DNA from: Microcaldota archaeon
Lineage (GTDB): Archaea; Micrarchaeota; Micrarchaeia; Micrarchaeales; CABMGC01
NCBI GenBank assembly: GCA_021851065.1
Contig: JAJZJQ010000003.1
Coordinates: forward strand, 1 to 64,000
Length of the DNA stretch: 64,000 bases
Direction: 5' to 3'
Shown: one piece after another, positions 18,327 to 28,096 of the stretch
Layout: every line of letters begins with the position of its first letter
How positions within the stretch are numbered: the stretch's first letter is position 1
Made by a program: the position numbers and the translations under genes
Notes under the pieces: model-generated
Told to the model about the DNA's origin: nothing
Database searches by the model: none
What the model saw: only the letters and a program-made list of their open reading frames with translations

Positions 18327-18711
18327 TTACGGCAACAGCCCGTTTATCCTTGAGGGTAGTATGAAGTAGTTGATTTGCAGTATGGCCATCGCAGAGGTAC
18401 CTAGGATCAGCCTGGCCATGTTCCACGAATGCAGGAATATGCCTGGGCAGTGGCCCTTCGCCTGGGCCACCTGGCAACCGTGTTTATGAATGCACGCGCC
18501 TTCTTGAAATCCTTGGACTTCAACGCGATATAGATCGCCCTGCCACCCATGTCCCAGCCATCAGCCAACTTGAAGTGCCTGGCCGCCTCGGACTTTGGGA
18601 CGGATCTTGCTACCTCTTTGAAGGTCTTGCTCCTGCGCTGTGATGGCTTTATGGGATTTTATCCGCTTTAGGAACCTCTACGCGTTGCGGTACTTTGGCT
18701 CCCGCAGGCAT
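18327..18711 (-). pseudogene. Frameshifted remnant of an unidentified short protein gene
   Basis: Minus-strand pieces in different frames: MPAGAKVPQRVEVPKADKIP* / IKPSQRRSKTFKEVARSVPKSEAARHFKLADGWDMGGRAIYIALKSKDFKKARAFINTVA / QAKGHCPGIFLHSWNMARLILGTSAMAILQINYFILPSRINGLLP*. Confidence 0.45.
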
Positions 18712-18762
18712 GTACAGGAAGCCTGCAGCAAACATCTTATGTTTTACGATGCATGATGGATT

Positions 18763-19143
18763 ATGCAAAAGCCTGGATTGCCATGTAAGACGTTGTCGCT
18801 GGCACACCTGTTAGGCAACAAATGGACAATCCCAATAATTGAGCTGTTCCCCGCTCGCGAAGGATCGGAGATGCGTTTTAATGAGATGCAGGAGCAGATA
18901 CGCCGTATACAGCCAAGGAACCTTAGCATTGGGCTTAAGGAACTATGTGATGCGCAGATGCTTGAGAAGAGCGCTGCCAAGGCGCCAAATACGGGCTACA
19001 GGCTCACAGGCAAAGGAGTTGCGCTTATAGGCCTTGTCCACAGCATCAAGAAGCTTGGGGTGCAGATATATGGAATTGATGCATCATGCATAGGCAGGAA
19101 GTGCGGCGTGTGCATGGCCATGCAGAAAGGCCGCAGCGTCTAA
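18763..19143 (+). CDS. HxlR-family winged-helix transcriptional regulator
   Basis: LAHLLGNKWTIPIIELFP…MRFNEMQEQIRRIQPRNLSIGLKELCDAQMLEK…NTGYRLTGKG. Confidence 0.85.
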   Translation: MQKPGLPCKTLSLAHLLGNKWTIPIIELFPAREGSEMRFNEMQEQIRRIQPRNLSIGLKELCDAQMLEKSAAKAPNTGYRLTGKGVALIGLVHSIKKLGVQIYGIDASCIGRKCGVCMAMQKGRSV

Positions 19144-19153
19144 ACACACCGGA

Positions 19154-20464
19154 TCAGTCAAGGGTGCCTAGATCCGCAGAATTTATCCTTGCCAGTGCCT
19201 TGGCCGGATTGTCGTAGTAGTCCCTGCAGAATTCGTTTATGCTGCGCAGATCGCGTATGCCCGTCTTGTTTAGCCGCTCCAGTATCTTTGCCCTCCTCTC
19301 CTCCTCCATTATTATCTCTGTTGGCGAGTGCCCGCTTGCCTTCGCAAGAGTGTCGCGGTAAGTAACGCTTGGAAGCATCTCCGAAGATTTCTGCGTCTTG
19401 TAGTCGTAGTTATATAGATCAGAAAGCAGCACCTGTGTCTCCATCCCGGATATTTCCGATACCTGCGTCACGGTCCTGTGTTTCTTGCCTGCTTTTTGGA
19501 CCTGGGATACCACTACAAGAGCATCGACCAGCGATATCATGTCCTGCGGTATGCGCATGGGATCGTGTTCCATCCTTTTTATTATGTCCCTTGTGCTGTA
19601 TGCGTGAAGCGTGCTCATTACGGACTTGCCGATGCTCATCGCAGCCATCATGTCCTTGGCCTCGACGCCCCTGACCTCCCCTATTATTATTATGTCTGGG
19701 CGCATGCGCAGTGCGTTTGACAGAAGGTCCTGAAGCGACATGTCAGGGCTTGTCTCAAGGTTGATGCAGTTCTCCTGTGTCTTGGTGTTTATCTCGTATG
19801 TCTCCTCTATAACTATTATGCGCTCTTCGGGCCTGTAGAAACTGAACATGGCATTTAAAAGAGTAGTCTTTCCGCTGCCTGGCAGGCCTCCAAGCAGCAT
19901 GTTCGCAGGCTCGATGCCGAGCCCTTCGGAGTACAGCCAGAACCTTGCTGCCAGATTGTAGCTGAGCTCCCCGAAGTTTATAAGGTCTATTATGCTGTAG
20001 GCTATGGGCTTGTGGTTTCTTATGGTTATGGCAGGCCCCATCGGAGTATCGACCACGTTGCACCTTGAGCCGTTTGGCAGGTGTACATCGTAGATGTGGC
20101 CGTTTGCCACGTTGCTTGTGGAATACATGTTGAGCTTGCTGACAAGAGTATCTAGCTGCTCTACGGAGTTTAACCGCTCAGGGGCCTTCTTGCTGCCGTC
20201 AGATGCATGATACACGAATATGTTCTCGGTATTGTTTATCATTATGTCCTCTATCTCAGGATCGCGTATGTATCCGTCTACCGGATCGAACTTTTGGGAA
20301 TGGGCGAATATTGCGTCTACCTTATCCTTGTCTGCAGTAGGGTCAATAGACTTTACCGCAGCCTCTATATAGGCATATATTTCCGCATCAGTGTGGACGC
20401 TCCCAAGCTTTCCCGAAAGGCTCTTGAACACTTTCCATTCAAGTGAGTCGAAGTTCTCTGACAT
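19154..20464 (-). CDS. Type II/IV secretion-system ATPase (VirB11/TadA/ArlI-like)
   Basis: Walker A GGLPGSGKTTLLNAM, Asp box IIVIEETYEI, Walker B LRMRPDIIIIGEVRG, His box MSTLHAYS. Confidence 0.92.
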   Translation of the reverse strand: MSENFDSLEWKVFKSLSGKLGSVHTDAEIYAYIEAAVKSIDPTADKDKVDAIFAHSQKFDPVDGYIRDPEIEDIMINNTENIFVYHASDGSKKAPERLNSVEQLDTLVSKLNMYSTSNVANGHIYDVHLPNGSRCNVVDTPMGPAITIRNHKPIAYSIIDLINFGELSYNLAARFWLYSEGLGIEPANMLLGGLPGSGKTTLLNAMFSFYRPEERIIVIEETYEINTKTQENCINLETSPDMSLQDLLSNALRMRPDIIIIGEVRGVEAKDMMAAMSIGKSVMSTLHAYSTRDIIKRMEHDPMRIPQDMISLVDALVVVSQVQKAGKKHRTVTQVSEISGMETQVLLSDLYNYDYKTQKSSEMLPSVTYRDTLAKASGHSPTEIIMEEERRAKILERLNKTGIRDLRSINEFCRDYYDNPAKALARINSADLGTLD

Positions 20465-20568
20465 CCCTATCTGCTTATATCAAGGTTAGCAAGCTTTTAT
20501 ATGTTGCTGCAGGACTTTGGCATAAATTAAGGGAATTTGGATTGCGCATGCGCGCGGCCGATGCGCCG

Positions 20569-21627
20569 TCACATCCAGGCAGCCATGCCTTTTTGGCCTT
20601 TCGCGCCGCGTATTTCCTCGAGCTTGTCTGCAACCTTCGTTACCCGATCTACAGAGAAGCCATGCTCATCGCACATGAACCTTGTTATTGCTTCCTTGTC
20701 AGGTCTTTGCCCGGCCACAAGCTTTCTGAACGATTCCTCGCTTATGTCATCGCATTCGGGCTTCATGAATATTTGCTCTACCTCGCATGGATCTGAATCG
20801 AACTCGGCATTGTACTTCGATTTCACGTACCTTACAACGCCATCAAGGTCAGGATTCTCCTTGACTATCTTGAGCGCGGTTTTTGGGCCCACCTTGTCTA
20901 TGCCAGTGTTGAAATCTGTGCCCATCAGCATGCCAAGCATTATTAGCTGCCTGCGCGTTATCCCAAGGCCCTGAAGCAGGCTGTCCAGCATTATGCGCTC
21001 TGGCTGTATGTCCACATACACGTTCTTTCCTGGCAGTTTCCTCCTACCGCTAGTGGCCATGTTGCGCAGAACCACGTTCGCCCCGAACAAGAATGAGTCG
21101 TAGTCCTGGCTTGCGCTTGCGTACACAAGGCCCTTGCTCGCCATGACGGCCGCCTGGGCCTCGCCTTCGCTTGGAGCCTGTATGCAAGGTATACCCATCA
21201 TGCCAAGCAGCGCTTTTGCACTCTCAGTGACCTCTTTTGTTATGCGTGTACTTGCCATTGCATGGCTCCTTGCCTGCTCCATCTGCCCTGCGGCCTTTGC
21301 CGCCTCCCACTCCTTTCTAGCACTCTCCCTCCTGTTGGCCCTGGCCTCTAGAGTGCGCCTCTTGAGAAGAGGCGGCAGCCCGTCGAACACATAAACTGGC
21401 GTTATCCTATACTCCAGCAGGTTCATGGTGCGGTATAGCAGGCCTGAGAGGTGGCTGGTGACCCGCCCCCTCGAATCTGTGAGAGGCGTGCCATCAGGCT
21501 GCCTTATTATCGACAGGAACTGGTATATCGTGTTGTACGCATCTATGGCTATGGTCTTTCCGCTCACGTCGCCCAGGCTTATCTGTTCCTTCACAGAAGC
21601 AACAAGCTTCCCAAGCGCTACTGCCAA
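20569..21627 (-). CDS. fen: Flap endonuclease FEN1
   Basis: VSGKTIAIDAYNTIYQFLSIIRQPDGTPLTDSRGRVTSHLSGLLYR; PSEGEAQAA; LIMLGMLMGTDFN. Confidence 0.96.
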   Translation of the reverse strand: MAVALGKLVASVKEQISLGDVSGKTIAIDAYNTIYQFLSIIRQPDGTPLTDSRGRVTSHLSGLLYRTMNLLEYRITPVYVFDGLPPLLKRRTLEARANRRESARKEWEAAKAAGQMEQARSHAMASTRITKEVTESAKALLGMMGIPCIQAPSEGEAQAAVMASKGLVYASASQDYDSFLFGANVVLRNMATSGRRKLPGKNVYVDIQPERIMLDSLLQGLGITRRQLIMLGMLMGTDFNTGIDKVGPKTALKIVKENPDLDGVVRYVKSKYNAEFDSDPCEVEQIFMKPECDDISEESFRKLVAGQRPDKEAITRFMCDEHGFSVDRVTKVADKLEEIRGAKGQKGMAAWM

Positions 21628-22095
21628 TCAATCATCCCCGCTCAGGTCCTTGCGGATTATCGCAGCATCGCCAAGGGTAACTCCCTGCGGGCGTGATTGC
21701 GAATAATGCTGCCGGTTGCGGCCCTCTTTTATTATTAGCTTTATGCCAAGCGCATGCTCGAGCTTTCTGGCGAGCCGATCGTCAGGAAGGGCATGGCCGC
21801 TCTCGACCCTTACAATGGTGCTCTCCTTCTCGTTTATCCTCTCAGCAAGAACCCTGGCAGGCAGGCCCAGTGCCTGCCTTGCGCCACGTATGACGCGGCC
21901 GTAGTCCTCTATTATCTCATCGCTCTCCTCTTCGGCGCGCGAATGCACAGGGATTCTTGTCTGCTGCTCCTTTCCGAATGTCTGCAGCACCTGCTTGCCG
22001 ACGGAGCATCTCCTGCAGGCCCGCATCTGAGCTCCCTCGATGTCGACCAAATACAGCTCCTGCGCCTTCCTGCCGCAGACCTCGCATTCTTCCAT
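21628..22095 (-). CDS. Multiprotein bridging factor 1-like Zn-ribbon/HTH protein
   Basis: MEECEVCGRKAQ…RACRRCS zinc ribbon plus HTH EDYGRVIRGARQALGLPARVLAERINEKESTIVRVESG. Confidence 0.88.
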   Translation of the reverse strand: MEECEVCGRKAQELYLVDIEGAQMRACRRCSVGKQVLQTFGKEQQTRIPVHSRAEEESDEIIEDYGRVIRGARQALGLPARVLAERINEKESTIVRVESGHALPDDRLARKLEHALGIKLIIKEGRNRQHYSQSRPQGVTLGDAAIIRKDLSGDD

Positions 22096-22181
22096 GCAAT
22101 CTCCAGACGCATGCCTACCCGGTATGCACAATGGATTTTTGTGCTCACCTTTATTTATACTTTCGTTGCATTAACTACCTG

Positions 22182-23678
22182 ATGCCAAAGACAACGAGAG
22201 CCCCCAGTGCAAGCAAGGCAGGCGAAGCTAAGATAAACAGGATAAGGTGGCCGCAGACCATTCTTCTTTTCATCTTGTTCGTCGTAATTATAAGGGAGCT
22301 GTACTACTGGAGCGCCGTGCCTGTGATCTACAGGGCAGTACTTGCTCTGGTCTCGCTTGTAGTCGTTGGCGAGATGCTCATAAGAATAAACGGGTTCCTT
22401 AGGCTCACTGCAGGCATATACATGGTCAGGAGTCTTCTTGGGCTTAAGAGAATGGACTTGATTGCCAGGAAGCATCCACGCTTTTGGAACGCCCTTGCTG
22501 ACTGGGGAATGGTGATGGGCTTTGGCATTCTGGCTTATGTCTTCTTCAGGAAGGACATAAGCAGGAAGTCCATAGTGTTTGGGATAATCTCACTTGTGTT
22601 CGTGCTATTTTTCGTTATACCGCAGTCTCTGCTGGCGTTTTCTTTCCTAAACCTGCCGCAGATAACTTCCAGGGTGCAATCCGGTGCGTCAGCAGGCGCA
22701 GGAGGCATAAGCTATCTGGGCATAGTGATTTATGCGCTTAGCATATTCGGAGGGTTCGTGCTGTACGTCATAGCTGCACTGGCATACAACGCAGCGACAG
22801 TAGTGTATGGGATAGTGCTAGCCCTGGCAGGAATAATAACTACTGGTACGCCTAACTACACCGGAGTTAGCAGCAGCATACCTGGCGTGGCCCCCATAAT
22901 ACCAGGCATAACGATACCCCTTGCGGCCGGTCTGCTCGCGTTTGCAGTGGTGATAATATTCCACGAATTCTCGCATGGAATACTCGCGCGCATATCCAAG
23001 GTCAGGGTGAATTCCTCAGGGCTGCTAATGTATGGCATAATACCTATAGGCGCATTTGTAGAGCCTGAAGAGAAGAGCATAGGCAGGCTCAGCAGGAAGG
23101 AGCAGAACAGGATATCCGTTGCAGGGGTATCTGCAAACATGCTAATAGCCCTGATAATGGCAGTGCCTATGCTGCTGCTCTATCTCTATGTAATGCCGCA
23201 CCTGTACAGCAGCTATGTCTACATACAGGGCACTGTGCCAGGATCGGCTGCAAGCGTGATGAAGCCAGGATCAGCCATAATCAAGTGGGACGGCTATGCG
23301 GTAAACAGCATATCGGATTTCAAGATAGCCGCAAGGAACGATACTGCAGGAGCCGTTATACCGGTAGTTACAAGTAACGGGACTTATAGCCTTACTGCAA
23401 ACAGCACGGGTAAGGTCGGAGTGTACGTGGTCCAGGGCGTGCTGCTTGGCGCAGGGGTAATGGGCAGCGCAATATCCTTTGCATATACTTTCTTCTCGCT
23501 CGCATTCCTGCTCAGCCTGTTCATAGCCCTTGTTAACTACCTTCCGCTGCCATCGTTTGACGGATGGAGGATATTCAATGCCAGCATAAAGAACAAGAGG
23601 CTTGTGAACTACATAACTGCGTTCGTTATACTAGTTATAATACTGAATGCGCTGCCATGGCTTTGGATACTGTTCTGA
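22182..23678 (+). CDS. M50/site-2-protease-like membrane metalloprotease
   Basis: HEFSHG zinc motif in a TM helix, PDZ-like domain, NYLPLPSFDGWRIF third-ligand motif. Confidence 0.88.
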   Translation: MPKTTRAPSASKAGEAKINRIRWPQTILLFILFVVIIRELYYWSAVPVIYRAVLALVSLVVVGEMLIRINGFLRLTAGIYMVRSLLGLKRMDLIARKHPRFWNALADWGMVMGFGILAYVFFRKDISRKSIVFGIISLVFVLFFVIPQSLLAFSFLNLPQITSRVQSGASAGAGGISYLGIVIYALSIFGGFVLYVIAALAYNAATVVYGIVLALAGIITTGTPNYTGVSSSIPGVAPIIPGITIPLAAGLLAFAVVIIFHEFSHGILARISKVRVNSSGLLMYGIIPIGAFVEPEEKSIGRLSRKEQNRISVAGVSANMLIALIMAVPMLLLYLYVMPHLYSSYVYIQGTVPGSAASVMKPGSAIIKWDGYAVNSISDFKIAARNDTAGAVIPVVTSNGTYSLTANSTGKVGVYVVQGVLLGAGVMGSAISFAYTFFSLAFLLSLFIALVNYLPLPSFDGWRIFNASIKNKRLVNYITAFVILVIILNALPWLWILF

Positions 23679-23681
23679 GCG

Positions 23682-24191
23682 CTACCAGGGAACTTCCTTT
23701 ATCTTCAGCCTGTGCGCGCCAAGGTTTGTAAGCCTGTGCATGGCCCAGGTAAGCGCAAAAAGGAATATTATCCCGTAAATGCTTGGAAAGTGGGAAACTA
23801 GAGGCAGGGCGAACGCAAGAGCAAGGACGAGGAACGGATATTGGTCTAGCAGCGGGGCAGGATGGCCCTCCTTAACCTGGATCTGCCTCTTTATGAAGCT
23901 GCCCAGCAGATCCCCAGCATGAGTGCCGATGGACTCAAGAATGCCCACAGCAAGCATGAACCCGAATCCGGGAGCAAGAGACTCGAGAAATCCTGCCAGC
24001 ACGCCGCAGAGTATTCCTGCAGCAAGCCCTCTTCTTGTCTTGTGGCTTCCCAGTACGGGCCTGCCCCTGAATCTGGCTGAGGTTATGGGTTTTGAGCCCT
24101 TGCCGAATATGACTGGTGCTCCGTTCGCAGCGTATGCAGGGAAGATGAATATTATCGGATATATTATTATCGTGTAGAGCCAGCCGTACAT
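23682..24191 (-). CDS. carS: CDP-archaeol synthase
   Basis: YAANGAPVIFGKG…FRGRPVLGSHKTRRGLAAGILCGVLAG…IGTHAGDLLGSFIKRQIQVKEGHPAPLLDQYPF. Confidence 0.92.
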   Translation of the reverse strand: MYGWLYTIIIYPIIFIFPAYAANGAPVIFGKGSKPITSARFRGRPVLGSHKTRRGLAAGILCGVLAGFLESLAPGFGFMLAVGILESIGTHAGDLLGSFIKRQIQVKEGHPAPLLDQYPFLVLALAFALPLVSHFPSIYGIIFLFALTWAMHRLTNLGAHRLKIKEVPW

Positions 24192-24443
24192 CTTGTTCAC
24201 TTTGCTTGTGCGCCATGCCCATTGGCAGGCCTTGCGATTTCGTGCGTGTCTTTTCCAGTATGAATGCTTCTGCATTTGGTAAGGCTATTTATCCCTCCGT
24301 ATGCAACTGCCTTTGAGGCGTGTTCAACGCAACAACATATGGGAGGCGCTTGAGGCGATATAACAACTCCGCAGCCGCAGACGAGCAGTATGGCCTGCGG
24401 TTTTTTGCAAGAAGAGCATATGAACGCGCGCGATTGCACCACC

Positions 24444-27113
24444 TTATGCTATTTTTCCCTCGGCGAACTTATGCGATCCGCCGCCGATGAACTTTTTGCT
24501 GCCTATTGCCTTCTTGATGAACTCGAGCGCGTTTGCGCCGGAGTTGCTGCCTGCTATGCACACGATCTCCCCTGGCCTGTTCCTGAGCAGCACTATGGAT
24601 CTTGGATTTATCGTAACTGCCTTTGTGGCTATGGACCTTAGCATGTCCTTGGGCGCATCTATCTCCTTGTTGACCTCATTTGACCTTGCAATCGATTCTG
24701 CCATCTGCCCCGCCATGACGTCCCTTTGCTCCTGAAGCTGTCTGCGCATCTTCCTGTTCTCCTCATCCAGCATTGCTACTTTCTCATCAAGGCTGAACAT
24801 ATCGGAGTTGAGCCTGTGTGCGGCTGTAGCTAGTTTGTGCAGGGTCCTGTTGAAATAATCCACTGCGGCATTGCCTGCCACAAGAACTATCCTGTCAACC
24901 CCATCGCTTATCCTCTCCGTGCCTATTATCTTAACAGTGCCTATAGCCTGCTCCATCCCTGCCACATGCAATCCCCCGCAGGCTTCTGCGTCTATGAACT
25001 TGCCGTCCTTTGAGTCTATCAGTACCATGCGTATGCTCTGTGCAGGCACGCCATGGCCCTGGTATATCTCGAAACCATACTTGCCCTCGGCATCTTTTCT
25101 GTCCATGTACCTTACAGTAACCTTTATGCCGTCGAATAGGTGGCCGTTTATGAACTCCTCCATCCTTTTAGTATCCTCATCGCCAAGCTTGTCGTAGTGC
25201 GCTATGTCTATGTGCGCCTTCTCGTACGATTTCCTAGTCCCCTCCTGCCATGCATGCTTGCCAAGTACGGCCCTTGCGGCGGCGCTCATAAGATGCACGG
25301 AGGTATGGTGCACCATCAACCTCCTTCTCCTGTCGCTGTCAACTTCGCACATGGCCTTTGCGCCGGCCTTGAAGTCTTTCTTGCCGCCCACATCGCCATC
25401 CATTACGTGAACTATCACATCGCCCAGCTTCTGCGCGTCGATGACCTTGATCCCGTTAATGTGGCCATGGTCGGCCTCCTGCCCCCCTCCTTCAGGATAG
25501 AAAGGTGTGCGATCAAGTATGACGTAGTTCTTCTCTGACCTTATGACCGTTGATCTGGACTGCTCTGCAAGCTTGTAGTAGAGCTGCTCTGTCTTTTGTA
25601 TGCCCGCAACATCCACATCTATCCTGTCCGCCTTCTCCCTTGATACAAAATCGCCCTTCAGGATATCCTCGTAGGAGCTGTTTGGCATGGCAAGAGATAT
25701 CCTTTTCTTCGCAGCCTCGGCCTCGATGAGTTCAGGGGTTATCCCATTGCTTTCGTATAGGGTCCTTAGCTGCTTTGCATCTATCTTAGCGCTCCTTGAT
25801 ATAACCCCATCTATGACCCTGCTGGCGTTCTCCCTTGTCCTAGCATATCTTTTCTTTTCTATGTCTACTACGCGTGAGAAAAGATCCAGGCTCTCACCGA
25901 GTTCTGGGAAGATTCCTTTAAGTTCTGCGGCCTCAAGAGCAGCCACTTCGTCAAGCGTAAATCCGAACCCGTATTCGCCCATGAAGCCAAGAGACCTGCG
26001 CAGTATCACCCTAAGGTTATAGCCGCCGCCGATATTAGATGGCAAGGCGCCGTCGGTTATTGCGAATAGCAGTGTCCGGGTATGGTCGAGCACCGCGTAT
26101 AGTGCCTGCAGGGGCTTCACGCTCTTCTCGTACTGCTCCGATGTTATGCCTGCCTTTTTGAGCAGCGCGTTCTCCCTCTCCCTGCCCCCGCTTTCGGTCA
26201 CGTCAAGCTCGCTTGACACCGCACTGAACTTGCGAAACAGACTGCTATCGGCCTTGAACTCTGCCTTGCTCTCTAGCTTTTTCAGTATGTCGTGGAATAC
26301 TGCTTCATAGGCGGTGTCGAACCCCGAATAGAACCACATCAGCCTCTCGAATCCCCACCCGACGTCAACAACCTTGCCGGCAAGCTCGCCTATCCTCCCG
26401 TTGCTGTATTCGAACTGCGTGAACACGCTGTTGACAAGCTCTGCGCCGTTTGCAAAGCTCTCAAGTGATGGCCCAAACTCCGAGAAATCGCCCATGGCCC
26501 ATACATCCTCGCCGTATATCAGCTCATCCTTCTTCACCCCAAGCACCTTCGTTAGGTAGTCGAAGTTGAGATCTATGGTTCTGTCCTTCCAGTACCCCTC
26601 CTTTGGATAGTTGAAGGACTGCTGGCCGCCCATGGTAAAGCCTGTGAAATGCCTGCCTGTCACCCCGACGTTCTGCACATCGCTGAACCTAAGGCACATC
26701 TGCGGCACGATAAGGGGATTTGAAGAGTACTCGAAGCTCATCTTGCCGCCCTCTATGCGCTGGAAGTCCTGTATGCTTGCTATGGTGAAGTATAGGTCCT
26801 GCCTCCACCTGCTTACTACTGGATACCTCTTGACCTCCTTATGGCCGTTCTTCTTGAAGAATCCTGCAAAATCGCTCCAGAAATCGGCATACTTTATCTG
26901 CCTTGGCCTATCCCTGAAGAAACTGTAGGCAGTATGGCTGCTGTCCCCGCATGATTCTGTCTCTTTGGTGGCCCAGAAGTTCTTTGAGCAGAACTTGCAG
27001 GTGTGCCTTGTGAAGCCTTCCCTCTCGAACAGCTCGACCTTGTAGTACTCCTCAGGCTTCTTCGCGAACTCCTTGCGAAGATTGGGCTTGCTTAGCTCGT
27101 TTGGGCTTATCAA
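24444..27113 (-). CDS. alaS: Alanyl-tRNA synthetase
   Basis: 889 aa with archaeal AlaRS N-terminal Zn region, FYPEGGGQEADHG editing domain, HHTSVHLMSAAARAVLGKHAWQEG and CGGLHV. Confidence 0.96.
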   Translation of the reverse strand: MISPNELSKPNLRKEFAKKPEEYYKVELFEREGFTRHTCKFCSKNFWATKETESCGDSSHTAYSFFRDRPRQIKYADFWSDFAGFFKKNGHKEVKRYPVVSRWRQDLYFTIASIQDFQRIEGGKMSFEYSSNPLIVPQMCLRFSDVQNVGVTGRHFTGFTMGGQQSFNYPKEGYWKDRTIDLNFDYLTKVLGVKKDELIYGEDVWAMGDFSEFGPSLESFANGAELVNSVFTQFEYSNGRIGELAGKVVDVGWGFERLMWFYSGFDTAYEAVFHDILKKLESKAEFKADSSLFRKFSAVSSELDVTESGGRERENALLKKAGITSEQYEKSVKPLQALYAVLDHTRTLLFAITDGALPSNIGGGYNLRVILRRSLGFMGEYGFGFTLDEVAALEAAELKGIFPELGESLDLFSRVVDIEKKRYARTRENASRVIDGVISRSAKIDAKQLRTLYESNGITPELIEAEAAKKRISLAMPNSSYEDILKGDFVSREKADRIDVDVAGIQKTEQLYYKLAEQSRSTVIRSEKNYVILDRTPFYPEGGGQEADHGHINGIKVIDAQKLGDVIVHVMDGDVGGKKDFKAGAKAMCEVDSDRRRRLMVHHTSVHLMSAAARAVLGKHAWQEGTRKSYEKAHIDIAHYDKLGDEDTKRMEEFINGHLFDGIKVTVRYMDRKDAEGKYGFEIYQGHGVPAQSIRMVLIDSKDGKFIDAEACGGLHVAGMEQAIGTVKIIGTERISDGVDRIVLVAGNAAVDYFNRTLHKLATAAHRLNSDMFSLDEKVAMLDEENRKMRRQLQEQRDVMAGQMAESIARSNEVNKEIDAPKDMLRSIATKAVTINPRSIVLLRNRPGEIVCIAGSNSGANALEFIKKAIGSKKFIGGGSHKFAEGKIA

Positions 27114-27998
27114 TCAAGCACCCGGATACCATGCTGTGCACTGCTTGCCGTAGAACCTGCAGATGCGGCATTTCCACTTCTCGCTCTGCGCTACAGGGCT
27201 TGCCTGGCGCTCCCCATTCCAGTACCCCATGGCGTATGAGAGCTGGGACCCGAGCTCATCGGCGTTGTACTGAACGCCAAGCTCGCCTGCCTGCTGGCCG
27301 GTGTTCCTGTTCACGTAATGCAATATGAGAGAATCTGAAAGCTCGGGAAGCGATGACATTGCGGTGAACATGCGGGAGTATATTGCAACTACAGTCATCA
27401 GCTCGCTTTTGACGCCTATCTCGCGCAGGCCCTGGGCGAAGCCCGCAGAGAGCTTTAGTGTATTTAGCTTGTAGAGCGCGTCAAGGTTGCCATAGCCGTA
27501 CGAGCCTTCCCTTAGCTCCTGGAGCATCTTGCGGTACAGCATTATCTGCACTACGTGAGGCTTTGTATATTCGGGATTGAAGCTTGATGACGTCGTCGTC
27601 TTGTTCTCCACTATCACTGCCTTCCCGCCTGCCATTCGCAGTTCGTCTATCTGTCCTGCCACAGTGTAGCCGTTTATGGAACCGTATATCTTTATCTCTC
27701 TTGCCATCATCTTCTCCGCGAGAGTGTTAAGAGACAGGATGTTCTCGTAGGCCTGCTTGTACATCCTGTCCGGCCAAGTCGCAGGCTCCACTGAAAGCGG
27801 CCGGTATACCTGCTCCTGCAGCTGCGCGTGTATGGCGCTTCCCTTGTTCATGGCCGCAGTAGGCGCCGCCTGCGTAGCGTAATTTAGCTCCATCTGCTTC
27901 TCGCACCAGAACTGGTTTGCTATGTCCTTGGCAGAGATGGACTTCTTGTGGAGCCTCTCAAGCGCAGTGCTTCTCTTGGGTGGTGGTTGTGTTGGCAT
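27114..27998 (-). CDS. Exo5/Cas4-like PD-(D/E)XK exonuclease with a predicted Fe-S cluster
   Basis: SISAKDIANQFWCEKQMEL, KGSAIHAQLQEQ, GQIDELRM…AVIVENKTT core, C-terminal KCRICRFYGKQC. Confidence 0.75.
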   Translation of the reverse strand: MPTQPPPKRSTALERLHKKSISAKDIANQFWCEKQMELNYATQAAPTAAMNKGSAIHAQLQEQVYRPLSVEPATWPDRMYKQAYENILSLNTLAEKMMAREIKIYGSINGYTVAGQIDELRMAGGKAVIVENKTTTSSSFNPEYTKPHVVQIMLYRKMLQELREGSYGYGNLDALYKLNTLKLSAGFAQGLREIGVKSELMTVVAIYSRMFTAMSSLPELSDSLILHYVNRNTGQQAGELGVQYNADELGSQLSYAMGYWNGERQASPVAQSEKWKCRICRFYGKQCTAWYPGA

Positions 27999-28096
27999 AG
28001 ATAATCAGACTGCCTACCGATCGTCATCGCATGGGCTCGGCGATCACCCTTATCATCATATGCTATTTTAAGCGTTGGTAGCGCTTAATAACCTTT

